Source: Rhytidiadelphus loreus
Lineage: Eukaryota; Streptophyta; Bryopsida; Hypnales; Hylocomiaceae
Direction: 5' to 3'
DNA: 64,000 bases
NCBI GenBank assembly: GCA_947034895.1
Contig: OX344761.1
Coordinates: 26,982,863 to 27,046,862 of the forward strand
Position numbers and translations under genes: made by a program. Shown piece by piece: positions 51,301-62,754 of the stretch (position 1 is its first letter; every line of letters starts with the position of its first letter). The notes beneath the pieces are model-generated. The model made no database searches, was not told the origin of the DNA, and was given only the letters and a program-made list of their open reading frames with translations.

Positions 51301-53215
51301 TGCTGCCACAGCGATTGGAGTGAGTGAGTGACTGACTTTCCGAAGAAATCGATGTTCAAAGCCGTTTTCTTCATGCACACAATTCCCTTCTCCACTTGGC
51401 CCGCCAAGTAGTTCAAATCCTCATCGCGCACTCCATACAAGGGTTTGAAGTCAGTGTATCCCAACAGTTTGCGTTTGCCCTTGGATTTGGGTCCGTTACC
51501 GTCGGGAAGCTTGAAGCTGAGGAAGTCCATGTCAATTTGAATCCAACGTTTCACATCCTCGTCCTTCTCCATAAAGAGGAGCGGAATCTTCAAATCCGGG
51601 TTGTCAGGATTCTTGAACCCTGTAAAGATAGAGAACATCACCGGATAGAGATCCTGCACAAGAACGACGACACTATTAATTGGGAAGGTTTCGGCGACTT
51701 CAGTAGATTGTGACACAGAGGACCATCGGGAGAACTCCCGTTGTTCGTCTATTTCAGGTCCATGCATGCTTGTTTCATAAACATCGAGCTACACCTCAAC
51801 GACTATAAATTTCTTTAGAAGTCTGAGGACAACGGGAGTTCTCCCGCTGGAATTGCAGTTGAGGAAAAATGAGAGTACGTGAAGCATTTTAAAGTTTCGT
51901 GTTTTGAACTTACATTGTACGCTTCTGAGTGCGCTCGTCCTCCGTATGATGGCACCGGGTTGCCCATGTCCTTCCACTTTATTCGAGCGTGTGCAAGCTG
52001 CTGAGTGAAGCTCTGCTTTTTATACTCACCAGCAACGTTTTGGTTTAGAACTTTGGAAAGGTGCATGATTTCATTCTTCTTGGTATCATACGGTGCCCAT
52101 ATGGGAATGATGTTGAAGGTGGACGCCTCTGACTTGTCAGCCTCGGGGATGTCTCCATTCTCAATCAACTCCCTATGCGCTTGCGTAGTGTGCTGACCAC
52201 CAATAATGTAGTAGTGCGTTTTGGCGGTTAGACTCTCCTTCTTTGGACACGAGTCCCAGAAGGTCACCTTATTGTCAGGACCGTAAGGTCCTCGCTTTAA
52301 GGGGAGAACGGTAATGTACCGGTTCTCCGAATGGTAGTTGCAATCTACGAGAATGCGATTTTTTATTTCGGCCAATCGCGTCGGCTCAATCCCTCTATAC
52401 ACAAGTACTCCAGGAGGAGCCTTGAGCAGGAACTTGTAGCTCACTCGGAGGAGTTCACCTTTTGCATTGGCTAATGGCTTCTTCTCCCATTTGTACATTG
52501 GCTTGAAAACCTGGTTGTACAACTTGTTGATTTCTCTTATTTCTGCGGGCTGGAGCTTCCTGACCTCTGCATCCGTCATGTTCACAGCACGGTGAATAGT
52601 GAGTGGAACAACTTTCATCTTTTTCTTGCCCTTGCCCTTTGCCTCATCTTCTTCCACAACTTCATCACCTGGTGTTCCCACAATGGATTTTCGCTTCTTT
52701 GGCTTCTTCGAAGGAGATTGCGTTGCAGTTTGTACAGCTGCTGTAGTGGAGGGCTTTGCCTGGTTACGGAGGTCGTCAATAAGGTCCCACTCATTCTTCA
52801 TCTCTTCAAAGGTCCAGGACTGGCAACCGCCTGGCTTGTCTAAGATCCCCTTCCGTGTGATGGTCTCGCACATGTCGAGATCCATAGTGGCATAATCAAG
52901 GATCAACCCATATGTTCTTGGGTCTTGGGTCCTAGGAACCATCTCACAAACAATGACAAGGACTGTGGAGTTATCTAGCCCAAGAAGCTGCAACACGTCT
53001 AAACCTGTCGTAATGTGACCCCTCTTCTCGAAGGAAAGCTTCGGGCATATGATTACGGACCCATCTGGCTGGTTCATCCACTCGAGGCCCCACGTTGTCA
53101 CTTTTCGATCGCATCGGAACACTGCTCCTAGATCATGGTCTCCGGTGTATTCAAACGTATGCACGAATGAATCTATGAACTTGTACAGCCTTATAGGTGA
53201 CAGGGTGGAAGGCAT
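47659..53215 (-). CDS. Large five-exon gene: ParB-like region, acidic linker, FCP1-type phosphatase domain (frame broken)
   Basis: Exons 53215-51914, 51653-50305, 50212-49658, 49557-48579 and 48314-47659 join in phase with GT-AG borders and would encode about 1,600 residues ending in TGA. Contents: a basic, possibly DNA-binding N-terminal region with a GGQHTTQA motif; a unique middle (exon 2); an Asp/Glu-rich repeat linker (exon 3); a Ser/Pro-rich low-complexity stretch (exon 4); and a C-terminal HAD phosphatase domain (exon 5). Four in-frame TAG codons interrupt an otherwise open frame (50640-50638, 50167-50165, 49852-49850, 49461-49459). There is also a frame change in an (ACTC)n run near 51320, restored by one extra ACTC unit. 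I see no in-frame TAA or TGA. Either the gene is a young pseudogene or transposon gene, or TAG is not a simple stop here. All four introns are short (89-267 bp); three carry the palindrome family and the 92 bp intron 2 does not. I do not know a named family with this architecture. Confidence 0.55.
48411..48491. repeat. Two palindrome copies in intron 4 of the large gene
   Basis: CATCGGGAAAGCTCTCGTTG and CAGCGGGAGAGCTCCCGTTG with the same spacer (GATTATCTCTCAATGTTTAG / GATTATGTGTCAATGTTTGG), that is, a tandem pair of about 60 bp. Confidence 0.75.
48983..49083. repeat. Two palindrome copies inside coding exon 4
   Basis: CATTGGGAGATCTCGCGATG and CATCGGGAGATCTCCTGTTG lie 80 bp apart. On the minus strand they encode the repeated peptides SRDLPMP and TGDLPMP. 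Confidence 0.7.
49617..49643. repeat. Palindrome copy in intron 3 of the large gene
   Basis: ACAGCGGGAGATCTCCCGCTGT is a perfect 22 bp palindrome, the longest in the locus. Confidence 0.85.
49877..50115 (-). repeat. Acidic coding repeat in exon 3
   Basis: The frame reads three imperfect copies of a unit such as DDDAEEDQHAGNEEAQNSPA. At the DNA level these are tandem repeats of about 75 bp containing GAGGAGGACCA and AGGAAGCT. The first TAG-free stretch after the codon at 50165 starts here, so selection or recent origin is keeping the frame open. Confidence 0.7.
51725..51852. repeat. Two palindrome copies in intron 1 of the large gene
   Basis: CATCGGGAGAACTCCCGTTGTT and, about 105 bp away, CAACGGGAGTTCTCCCGCTGG. 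The inner bases are AACT/AGTT, different from the GATC core of other copies, while the CGGGAG/CTCCCG arms are kept. Confidence 0.8.
51914..53215 (-). CDS. Exon 1 of the large gene: possible ParB-like N-terminal region
   Basis: 434 intact codons. Residues 1-150 form an unrecognised globular domain. Residues 165-205 are rich in Lys with two candidate nuclear localisation signals (KKPKKRKS and GKGKKKMK). Residues 250-410 contain LLKAPPGVLVYRGIEPTRL, then THYYIIGGQHTTQAHREL at 333-350 and KVLNQNVAGEY. The GGQHTTQA stretch resembles the DGQHRxxA turn of ParB/Srx-fold proteins, with a beta strand before and a helix after it. That match is one motif only and is inference. The ATG chosen is the first in frame. 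The exon ends AYN/GTAAGT, a strong donor. Confidence 0.6.
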
Positions 53216-53290
53216 TTCCTTCGAGGTATTTGCTCTGCGCAGTGTGACACAAATGTTAGACGTTCACCTTATCATCACTGTTTTGAGTTA

Positions 53291-53612
53291 TTAGCGGGAG
53301 TTATCCCGTTGTTTTTCGAAGCCCTCCTACTGAACATCCTTATTGAACTCTACCCTCATACCTTATTCATCGGGAGTTATCCTGTTGATATTCAAACCCC
53401 TCATACTGAACGTCCTTGTTCAACTCTGTCTGTATTCCTCATTCATCGGGAGTTATCCCGTTGATATTCTAAGCCATACTGAAATCCTCTTTGAACTTAA
53501 TCTTCATACCTTATTCATCGGGAGTTTTCCTGTTGATTTTCTAAGCCCTCCTACTTAACATCCTTGTTGTACTCTATCTTCATACCTTTTTCATCGGGAG
53601 TTTTCCCGTTGA
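53291..53612. repeat. Palindrome tandem array, period about 76 bp, upstream of the large gene
   Basis: Units start at about 53294, 53370, 53446, 53518 and 53594: CGGGAGTTATCCCGTTGATA and then 'ttctaagccctcctactgaacatccttgttgaactctatcttcataccttattcat'. It begins 80 bp before the ATG of the large gene, so it sits in its promoter or 5' UTR. Further single copies follow at 53698, 53815 and 53873. Confidence 0.85.
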
Positions 53613-53899
53613 GTTCGTCCTTTATGTAAACACATACACCTGAGTTCTTATAATGGCTACGACTGCTTAACCAAAACTCGATATACTAGTCAATTTCATC
53701 GGGAGATCCCGTTGTTTTGTTCTGGCTTCCTCGTTTTATTTTGCGACGATTGTCGGTTCAGGGTTTTCCAGTAGACGTTCTCTTTCTTTTAACATTCGTT
53801 TACTATGAATCTTAAGGGAGAACTCTCGATAGACTTCTGCAGAAGTGCTTTTTCAGTATATTGTACCTTTTCATTGGGAGATGTGCCCATGAAATTAGG

Positions 53900-55430
53900 G
53901 TTTAGGGTCTGCAACTGCCATTTCTTCCAATAATAATAGCGACTGGAATGTTTGGTTGTAAGGTTTCAAGGCATTTTGGCATTTCTGCGTACACTTCCGA
54001 TTTCAGTATGTATCATACACAATTTCTAGCTACCACAGGCGTTTCTTTATCACTGTCGGTTAGAAGTTGTTTATTGTTCATGTTAGGAAAGACACTATCA
54101 ATTTCACTCACTTTCTCTACAAACAACCACAAATACATTGACGAAGAGGACTCGATTCTTACGGGATATTCTACTCTGCTAACGAGGTGGTTGCCATGAC
54201 TCTTGCCGTCTGCGCGCACAATATGCTACACTTGGTCCCTTCGTCCCTGCTGTGAACTTGTTGTGAATCAGACTGTTCACTGATTCCTGCACAATACAAA
54301 TCAGTTTCAGGACACACTTAGAGATTGCTATTGAGTGAGTAGAGTAAAACAGCACAATGTATACACCTACTCGGTGATGGACAATATTCACGGGAACGGG
54401 CTCATTAAAGCTTCACCTAAACCTGCTTCACTGCACACGGGCTCCAAATGCCCTCACCAAACTCAAAACGGATTCCGACTTTGACCTACCTGCCTGCACT
54501 CTGTGCGCTAGATTTTGTACTGCAACAACAAAGACGCATAACTGCGCTTACATAGCATGATAGCATTTACGTACTAAGAGACTGCCAAGAGTCTAACAAA
54601 GAACCTACTTTGCAAGTGACTACAAATTATAAACAATGTACTATCATGCTATTCCATCACAGTGAGACAACAGAATCCGGACAAGGTAGCGCTTGCCTGT
54701 GACTCAAGCGGAGGCACGAGTGTGGGACACGAAGTGCCGTGGGTAGGACCTCCGGGGCATGCGGAGGATCAGTTTGCTCTCAACCTTCTTGCCCGCTTGC
54801 AGCAAGTGATCCTCGATATCTTCACAACAGTTCACCGCGTCTGAAGCCTAGGGTAAGTTATCGCATCTGAAGCGCAGGGTATCGCTGGTCGCGAAATTCT
54901 CCTTGCAGCCTGGAACTCTTGGGCTTCAAATTCCCAACGCCTCCTAGTTTGTGCCTCCACGACGTGCGCTTCAAACTCCCGTACTTTCTCACTTCAACCG
55001 GACTCGTCTGCTCTCACACGTCCCCACAAAATGGATACAGGCGCAGGCGCGCGAATCCAACTAGCGAAATACAAGAGCAGCAGTTAGCCGCATGGGGTGG
55101 ATGCAGCGCGCGAACCCAACGGAAGTCCTGCAGGCGCGCGAAGCAGCGGGAGGAAGACAAACGAACGGGAGAGCCAGGTGGAACTCCTTGGAAAAGGGTC
55201 CAGTGCTGGCGGCCCTGACAAGGCGTCAAGGGTCATGATCATGTGCATTGGGAGGGGGGCATCATTATGCAAATGGCGCATGATTATGGCCATCATCAAC
55301 TAAATCCCCATTCACTATGCAAGGGGGGGTAATTCTTTTGATGTGAATTAACCTACACTTCAAATGAGTAGGGGTCAAGTCATGGCTAAGGAGAAGTGAC
55401 CCCCTCATTGCCCCGTATTGAACCTTTGCA
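53900..55430. other. Moderate-GC flank without a confident gene
   Basis: ORFs here (54013-54219, 54662-54844, 54919-55229, 55097-55303) overlap on both strands and lack motifs. Nothing I can support as coding. Confidence 0.4.
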
Positions 55431-55447
55431 AAATACACTGGAAATTT

Positions 55448-55584
55448 TTATTTCCCACAGTCACATTATAAAATTTGCCAATTTTGAATTCATATTTGCA
55501 ATCAAAGGACCCAAATTATCTGTGGGAGGTGAAGATATACAAAATTAGTACGGCACAAAATAGGGGGCAATTTTTACATTTACC
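55448..55584 (+). repeat. Dispersed repeat R3, copy 2
   Basis: TTTTGAATTCATATTTGCAA, TCAAAGGACCCAAATTAT and GGGAGGTGAAGATATAC, as in 35761-35893. A truncated CCTCTAAATGCCCAAGGCAC terminus of the TTAA family follows at 55669. Confidence 0.6.
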
Positions 55585-56091
55585 CTTATCTAGGGCAATG
55601 AGGGGTCAATTTTTCCGGGCCATTAAGTCATGATCGTGTGTGAATTGTAATTCCACACTCCTTCACCTCTAAATGCCCAAGGCACCCAATTATTTTGGAG
55701 TTAAATTAAAATGCAGCCAAGTTGTTTATATTCTTAGCACTTTGTATTTTTGGAAAACTCTTGTTAAAGTCTACTTTCAGGAGAAAAAAATGGATTAGAA
55801 AAATAGATGGTGATGATTTTTCTATTTCCAATTATGTGCAAGGATATTTGTTGCAATCATCCTTGACTTTTTATGTATCCTAAATTTGAAAAAAGAAAAT
55901 GTGCGTGGATACTTGCAATTAGTTTTGCACTATAATGTAGGCCTAAATCCTACATGGAACTCATCCTAAATAATACCTGCAATTCATCATTGCTAAATAT
56001 ATTGCTTTTATTAATATAAGGGCTCATGATTATGTACAATACAATTATGATATAAATAAAATCATTGAATGAATGTGAATGTCACCTCAGA
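55585..56091. other. AT-rich intergenic DNA
   Basis: Apart from the truncated terminus at 55669, nothing recognised. Confidence 0.4.
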
Positions 56092-56336
56092 GGTAATATT
56101 TAACTACTCTTGGACTTTTAAGGGAATTCTGGACTTTGTACATTGGGGGATCTCCCAATGTCATAGATATCTAAAATCTAAACTTGTTGTACATTTTTCA
56201 AACCACCTAATCCAAAATCTATATCATTTCTAGATTCTTAAAATCTATAGACTAAAGTCAAAGTCTACAATTGTCTTAGATGTCCCTTTACCAATTTTGG
56301 ACTTTGCAAAGTCCAAAAATAGTTAAATAAGCCATC
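56092..56336. mobile_element. R4 MITE with TATTTAACTA termini
   Basis: Left TATTTAACTACTCTTGGACT, right in reverse complement GATGGCTTATTTAACTATTT followed by TTGGACTTT. The interior holds CATTGGGGGATCTCCCAATG, a perfect 20 bp palindrome of the family at 56144-56163. About 245 bp. Confidence 0.65.
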
Positions 56337-56719
56337 TTATCCATAAAAGACATTTGAAACAAATATAAGAGACTCAAGTAAGTTAGTACTTCTATTTTTG
56401 AAAAGCACCAATCAAATATGAATTGAAACCCTTCTCAAACGTCAAATTCGAGAAGTAGATTGAATCCAATGTCTTCCTAGATAAAAGAAGCACAATAGAT
56501 TCTCACTTCTCTTAAAATATTGTATAAAGTAGTGACTTAAAATAAATTGGGCTACAAAATAAAGTATAGAACTTATAAAAATAATTATTAAATTCAAGGG
56601 TGATCTATTGAATAGGATTTGGAGGCCAACACACGTCATCTAAGTTGGAAAAAAATATAAAGCGTTTATGAAAATTGTAGAAGGTGGGAAAATATAAGGG
56701 ATTGAAACTAATGTAGGGT

Positions 56720-56805
56720 GTATGCCATATTTAACTACTTCTGGACTTTCTGAGGAATTATTGACTTTGGCCAGGGAGACTTCATTGAGAGACCTCCTGT
56801 TGGTG
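56720..56805 (+). repeat. R4 terminus, second copy
   Basis: TATGCCATATTTAACTACTT, CTGGACTTTC, TTGACTTTGGCCAGGGAGAC and TTCATTGAGAGACCTCCTGT: the same order as at 45622-45705. Confidence 0.6.
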
Positions 56806-57206
56806 TGGAAAATAATTGCAAGGTGTCAATAAATGTAAAGGATGGAAAATATGAAAATGAAAAATATAGGGTACGTGAGAAAAATGAGGACTTCACTGTA
56901 TATTTTAAAGGTTCGACATAAAATAATAGAGAGAGAGGAAAAAAATAAAGGATGTGAAAAATGAAATACAATGTCGAAACAAAAATTGAATGGTGAAAAA
57001 CAAAATGAGGGGTAGGCTAAAATATACAAGTCCAAAAAAAATATTGAGGATGGGAAGAAGAACATAATTACATGAAGTATATCTCCTATTGGAAGACTGA
57101 GGCCAAAATACAAGCATTCATTCTTTATTTTTTTGAAAACTAAGCCTACATTTTGTCCATGCATTTATTTGTTAGCTATATTCTTTATAAGGAGAAGATG
57201 GCAATG

Positions 57207-57857
57207 GATAAGCAAGGTGGATGAATAAAGCTTTACATGTTTCTTGAGGCCTCAGAGAGCCCGTTTCAAGGTTGTTCCCCTTCACTGTTCCCTATAGTGA
57301 AGGACAACCGACTGTTGAAAAATAAAAATAAAAAAATAAAAAAAATAAAAAAAATAAAATTTAATTCTTCCACTGGTAAAAGAAGTAGAAAATTAAAATT
57401 AAAATTAAAATTAAAAAATAAAAAACAAAAAAATTTCCGGAAATGACCTGGTCGCCTCTCCACTATGCAGGACGTTGAGGTGGTAGGCCAACTGTCTTGT
57501 TCGTTGTGTTCTCGCAGCAGGATAAGTGAGGTGGATGAATAAAGCATTACATTTTTTTTCAGGCCTGGAAGAGCCCGTTTCAAGGTTGTTCCCCTTCACT
57601 GTTCCCTACAGTGAAGGACAACTGATTGTCGGAAAAAAAATTAATTAATTAATTAAAAAAGAAATTTAATTCTTCAAATGGTAAAAGAAGTAGAAAATAA
57701 AAATAAAAATAAAAAATAAAAAATAAAAAATAAAAAAAATTCCGGAAATGACCTGGTCGCCTCTCGACCATGCCGGATGTTGAGGTAGCGAGCCAGCTGT
57801 CCTGTTCGCTGCGTTCTCGCAGCAGGGGAACCCGCAGTCTCTTAGAGGCCTCAAGAA
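57207..57857. mobile_element. Tandemly duplicated MITE, units of about 320 bp
   Basis: Two consecutive units share GTGGATGAATAAAGC, GAGCCCGTTTCAAGGTTGTT, CCCCTTCACTGTTCCCTA, an A/T-rich centre and then GAAATGACCTGGTCGCCTCT and TTCTCGCAGCAGG. The outer ends are inverted: CTTGAGGCCTCAGAGAG at 57242 and CTCTTAGAGGCCTCAAG at 57838. A relative lies at 40505. Confidence 0.75.
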
Positions 57858-60838
57858 CCATCTAATGTATAATGAAACCCTAAACATTCAACTAGTATCC
57901 ATTCAATTAAGCCTAATTTCATGTGCATTCATATGCGTGTGATGAAAGTGGGGACACCAAAAAGCTACAACTCCAATTAAACTAATGAACATGGGCTTAT
58001 CCACGGATAATGGACATTCTTTGTAATTGAAAATGTCTTCCGTAGGCAGACAATACTTGTCTATATATGTAGAGAGATCATATTTTCTTCATCTAGTTGT
58101 ACATGCAATGTTCATTATGGACCATGGATTATCTAAGATTATTGGAATTGAAATTCTATAAATGAAGCTTTTATTAAATGGGTAATTATAGATGAATAAG
58201 CACAGAAGAAATATGTGTAGAAATCAATTGACTTGTCAATTATTGATGTATTATCCCAATACTTGTTCGTATGACATGGCAAAGAATGTTTTTGGGCCTT
58301 CCCACATCCTATTTTTTTAGAAAACAATTTTTTTCAACCATCATTCAACAAAAAAATATATTTTCTTTTTCCACACCAAATTGCTTTTGTGAAGCCGTCT
58401 TGGTTGGTGCAACGCCTACAATGCATAATTAATTAATACCAATTGACATGGCACAATCGCGGCCACATCAAATCTATTGGCAGGATTTAGAATTTTTAGT
58501 ATGACTACATTGACAGAGATATTTTGGTAACTCTATCATATAGTGACTGTGATGTGATCTATGTGATCTCGGAGTTTCAGACACGACTCTGCATAGTTTA
58601 TTTACAAGTTATGATGAGTTGTAGCTTAATATGATGGCTAATTATTTGATCTAAGTGACGTGTTTGAAGTTGTCTTACATGTTCATTTTAGTTTAGATAT
58701 TGGTAGTCTTGCAAAGTTTCTGATTTTTACTTTATTAATAGGGAAGGCACTATAAAGGGATGTCCCTCCTACCCCATGGGGTCTCACTCTCAGATAGGTC
58801 AAAGTAGGCCAATACTTTAAAGTGATGAACAATAAGCTTATTGAAGACTGAGTCCTGGATGGTCTACTTGCAGGCACAATAATCAGTTCAATTTGCACAG
58901 TAATAAGCTCAGTAATCATCAGATTACTTTTTTACGATTCAACCATGAGATTCCTTTTTTACGAGAGCACAATTTTGATGAAGATTCTTTCAATTCACAT
59001 GAGATTCCTTCATATCCACTCATTTTATTTCCTACAGTTTTTTTACTATGTTTTCACCAAAACTACTCCAAAACTGCCATTTCTAGTACAAGTATCAAAT
59101 TTAGAAGAGAAAAAAAAATTCAGACACTTGTAACCATAGGATCTTGTACTATGTTGGTTTCAGAAGATGAGGAAAATTTTTCAGAAATTTCCACAATGTA
59201 GATTACAAGATATCAACATTTGATATGACAAAAAAACAAATTTGGCCCTACTAAAAATAGGGTAGCTGCACTTCACAAGGTCACGTTTGTATGAAAAAAT
59301 GTCCAAAATGGTTGTTCTTCATTGGATTCATTCTTCTAGACAAGTTGTCTAGTACATGCTTCAAAAAAAACAGATCATTTGAAATTGTACAACATATAGG
59401 CAAAAAATAGTAACTAGACAAATGTAAAGAATGATTCAAAATACTAGAATGATTGTTAACAATGTAGTTAATATGGAATTGAAAAATAATTGAACATCTC
59501 AATGGGTGTAATGTTGTTAAAACAGTAGGTGTAGTGAGTTGCTCCAAATTGCCATGTTATTAAAAAACGTAGTTTAGGACATGACAGAATTAATATATAG
59601 AATGATTTACCAATCACATAAAACTATGATGATTTAGAAAATTTATCTGTCAATCATAATTATTGATGCTTTCACAAAGCAATAATTTTCATTTATGTAT
59701 GCTCCTATTTGAACAGTCACATATTTTATTTTGTAAAAATAAAATGACAACTTTTATTGCAATCATTTTACATTTCCTTCACTTCACTATACGATTTCAT
59801 TTATTTTCACTTCATTTTACATAATTTCATTCACTATATTGAATTTTTAATCAATTTATCATTATTGATTTGTTTTTCCTTCAACAATGCTTAATAATTT
59901 TATTAATGTTTTTATTATCTTAATTTGAAAGTACTCTAATTAAATAATAATAGAAGAACATTGACCATTAAACTGCAAATAATATTATTTTACGATGCAT
60001 TCATTTGAACATTGTTTTAGAAATTTTTATTTTTTATTTTTAAATTCTATTAAGGATTTATTTAATTATTTACAGAAATTTTAATTGATTTCTGAATTGA
60101 ATTTAAAACTTTTCTTATTATTATTATACAAAGAAATTTTTCTTATAATCTTCTTTTAATTTAAGATCAATGTAATTTTTCAAAGTTTGACTTATAAACA
60201 ACTTGTGTGGCATTGTACTAACTTGTTCAAGTGTTTTATGTGATTTCTCTACGTATTCTTATAATTTTAAATTTTTAGAATAATTTATCCATAATTAAAT
60301 TAAATTTATAAAAACAAAATTCAATTGGAACCCTTTAACTTTCACACTTAAGAACCAAAAGTGCAAAACAACTTTGGTGTATTTGTACTCATTGAAAGCT
60401 TTTCTGCCAATGCCAAGAATGACATCAAAAAATCCTATACTCTATTTTTCATAATTTAATTCCATTAATTTTATAGTCTTAAAAATTTCTTACAAATCCA
60501 TCATACATCTAGAAGGTTAGCAATGATACAACTTTACTAGTACATTCAACCCTCATTAAGTCAAACTCTCCAATGGTATAAAGAGAATGATCAATGAACA
60601 CACAACCAGGGATATCTCAATGTTACATACAAAAGAAATTAGAACAAATATTACCATAGTATTTTTATTTTTACTTTTATTCAACTTTTACTTTGCACAC
60701 TTAACTAAATGAAGCGAGCAAAGCCTTTACATTTGTGATTGATAATGAATGACGAGGTCAAACTCTCTAACTTCTTTAAGGTATTGATGTTAGAATGTTG
60801 TTTTTAATTGTTAATTGATTTAAAAGCACAATTATTTT
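57858..60838. other. AT-rich intergenic DNA
   Basis: Nearly 3 kb without a supported gene. The minus ORF at 58139-58327 and the plus ORFs around 58893 are low-complexity. Confidence 0.45.
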
Positions 60839-60930
60839 TATGTTTTTTTCCTTTTTCTTTTTCCTCTCCCCCTCCTTTTTTCTATTTTCCCTCCCCCTCC
60901 TCTTCTTTTTGCCTTTTTGCCTTTTTATCT
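60839..60930. repeat. Polypyrimidine tract
   Basis: About 90 bp almost free of purines (TTTTTTCCTTTTTCTTTTTC and following). It may form triplex or phased DNA. The interstitial telomere array lies 50 bp further on. Confidence 0.7.
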
Positions 60931-60982
60931 TAGAATAGGTCCCAGCGGCTCCCACCCACACGGGTTTACTAAAACCGTGGAA

Positions 60983-61048
60983 CCTAAACCTTGAAGCCTA
61001 AAGCCTAAAGCCTAAAGCCTAAACCCTAAACCCTAAACCCTAAACCCT
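60983..61048. repeat. Interstitial telomere-like repeat, CCCTAAA type
   Basis: GCCTAAA variants (three or four copies) followed by four CCCTAAA copies. This is the plant and green-algal telomere unit. Confidence 0.85.
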
Positions 61049-62290
61049 CCTTTTTGTTTGGACTAGCAACAAAATACGGACGGGTATCTCATAGCATAAG
61101 TCATTGGGAAAGTATCAACTTATGCTAAATGGGACAAAAAGAAAAAAGAAAAAAGAAAAAAGAAAAAAAGAAATAAAGGATAAAATGCCATGCAAATTGT
61201 TCCATATCTATAAATAAACAAACATTTTTGTTATAGATAATGAGAAACATGACATATAATACTACAAGTATGGGTATTATATAATACTTAGAAAAAGAAA
61301 AAGAGATTTTAATGTCCTTTTACTTTTTGTAACACCCACCCACCCTCCCATCAAATCTCTATTTGGAATTTTATTAATAGGGATTACTAAGTAATGATTC
61401 AGCATTGGAGGTACTTAATCAAACTTCAGTATTGACCAAGCATACTAATCCAGATTAGTGGATGTAGTGGTGAGTAACCAAGCTCAATCAGGATTAATAG
61501 TAACTGCTTTAATGTACCTGCCATTTGCTAACAGTCAGCAGGACTGCCAATTATAACGGACTGTCCCCACAGGCAGTACCGAACAAGCTCATCGGGATGA
61601 TTACCTCCCCATGCAAGCTGCATGCGAATGAGCTAATAAAAGCCTGAATTAGCCATGGTTATTAATTAAACTGGCGAAATTTTACTACTGCTTGAACTTT
61701 GAGCTTTGATTACTGGAGTCTACGGGAATTGGGCATTTGGGATGGCGGCATCACAGGTCCACAAAACTTGGTTATTACTGTTATGATCTTTTTTCATGAG
61801 TTAGTTCTTTGCTGTATCGTGTATGGACTAGTGCTTTGGTTTGATTCTATAGTATTTCATGACTGCAATAACAAGCTGCAAGTGGACTTAAGACACCTTG
61901 TCTACGAACTAACCTCACATTGTTATGTTGGGTTGATTCATGGGGACAGGTGAGGTCCACTGCTTTGGAGACTATTTTGTCAAAACTGGAGCGTCCAAAT
62001 GACTACAAGTGACTAACTTAGGGATATACCATTCAAATCTAGGATACATATATATATTTTTATGCTTAGACAAAGATTGGAGTAGACATGAAAAGTAGCT
62101 TAGAGGCACATAAACACCTTGATGAACTTAGAATCTTGCTATGAAAGTTGTGTGACACACTTTTGATAAAGATAAATGATGGTATTTCACTGATGGGAAT
62201 GGCTTTGCTTGATATATGTGTAAAATGGATTGTAAGGAAATGATAGGAACAGCCCTGAAAAGGGATGTCCCACCCACCCTCCCGAGGGTT
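61049..62290. other. Intergenic DNA
   Basis: Composition rises from AT-rich to moderate near 61.4 kb. The ORF at 61699-61953 starts at TTG, is hydrophobic by composition and has no motif. Confidence 0.35.
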
Positions 62291-62347
62291 CCCTAAACCG
62301 TAAACCCTAAACCCTAGACCGTTGAACCTGAATCCTGAACCCTGAAG
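62291..62347. repeat. Degenerate interstitial telomere-like repeat
   Basis: CCCTAAACCGTAAACCCTAA, ACCCTAGACC, then CCTGAATCCTGAACCCTGAA: the CCCTAAA unit decaying rightwards. A preceding GGGATGTCCC(A)CCC block is also seen at 58759. Confidence 0.75.
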
Positions 62348-62754
62348 ATTGATCCAAAGCAAACCACTCTCTTTAATAGGCAACTTGTGCCTTTTAAATT
62401 TTTCCTGTGTTAGTAATGAAATTCCGTTTGATTTTTGTCCACAATAAAAGAAGAAGAGTAGACCGCATGCACTAATAGACGAGTGAATGCACAAGTGTTC
62501 AATGCTGAATAAAAAACCCGAGAAATGCCGAGGTTGGAGCTGGAACTAACCGTTGATAGCCGCAGTGAATGCTGCGGGTTTGAAGAATCTCAATGATAGT
62601 CAAATTCAAAGGCTGCACGTACCCCCATGAAGTTCTAGAAAGGGCTCGAATTTCTAGCAAGGTAATTCATGCGCGGCATTTCAGCAGTCAGTGAAGCGCA
62701 CTGTCCAAGAATGCAGTCAACATTCCCAAACAAGACCGCATCTTAAGATCCTAC

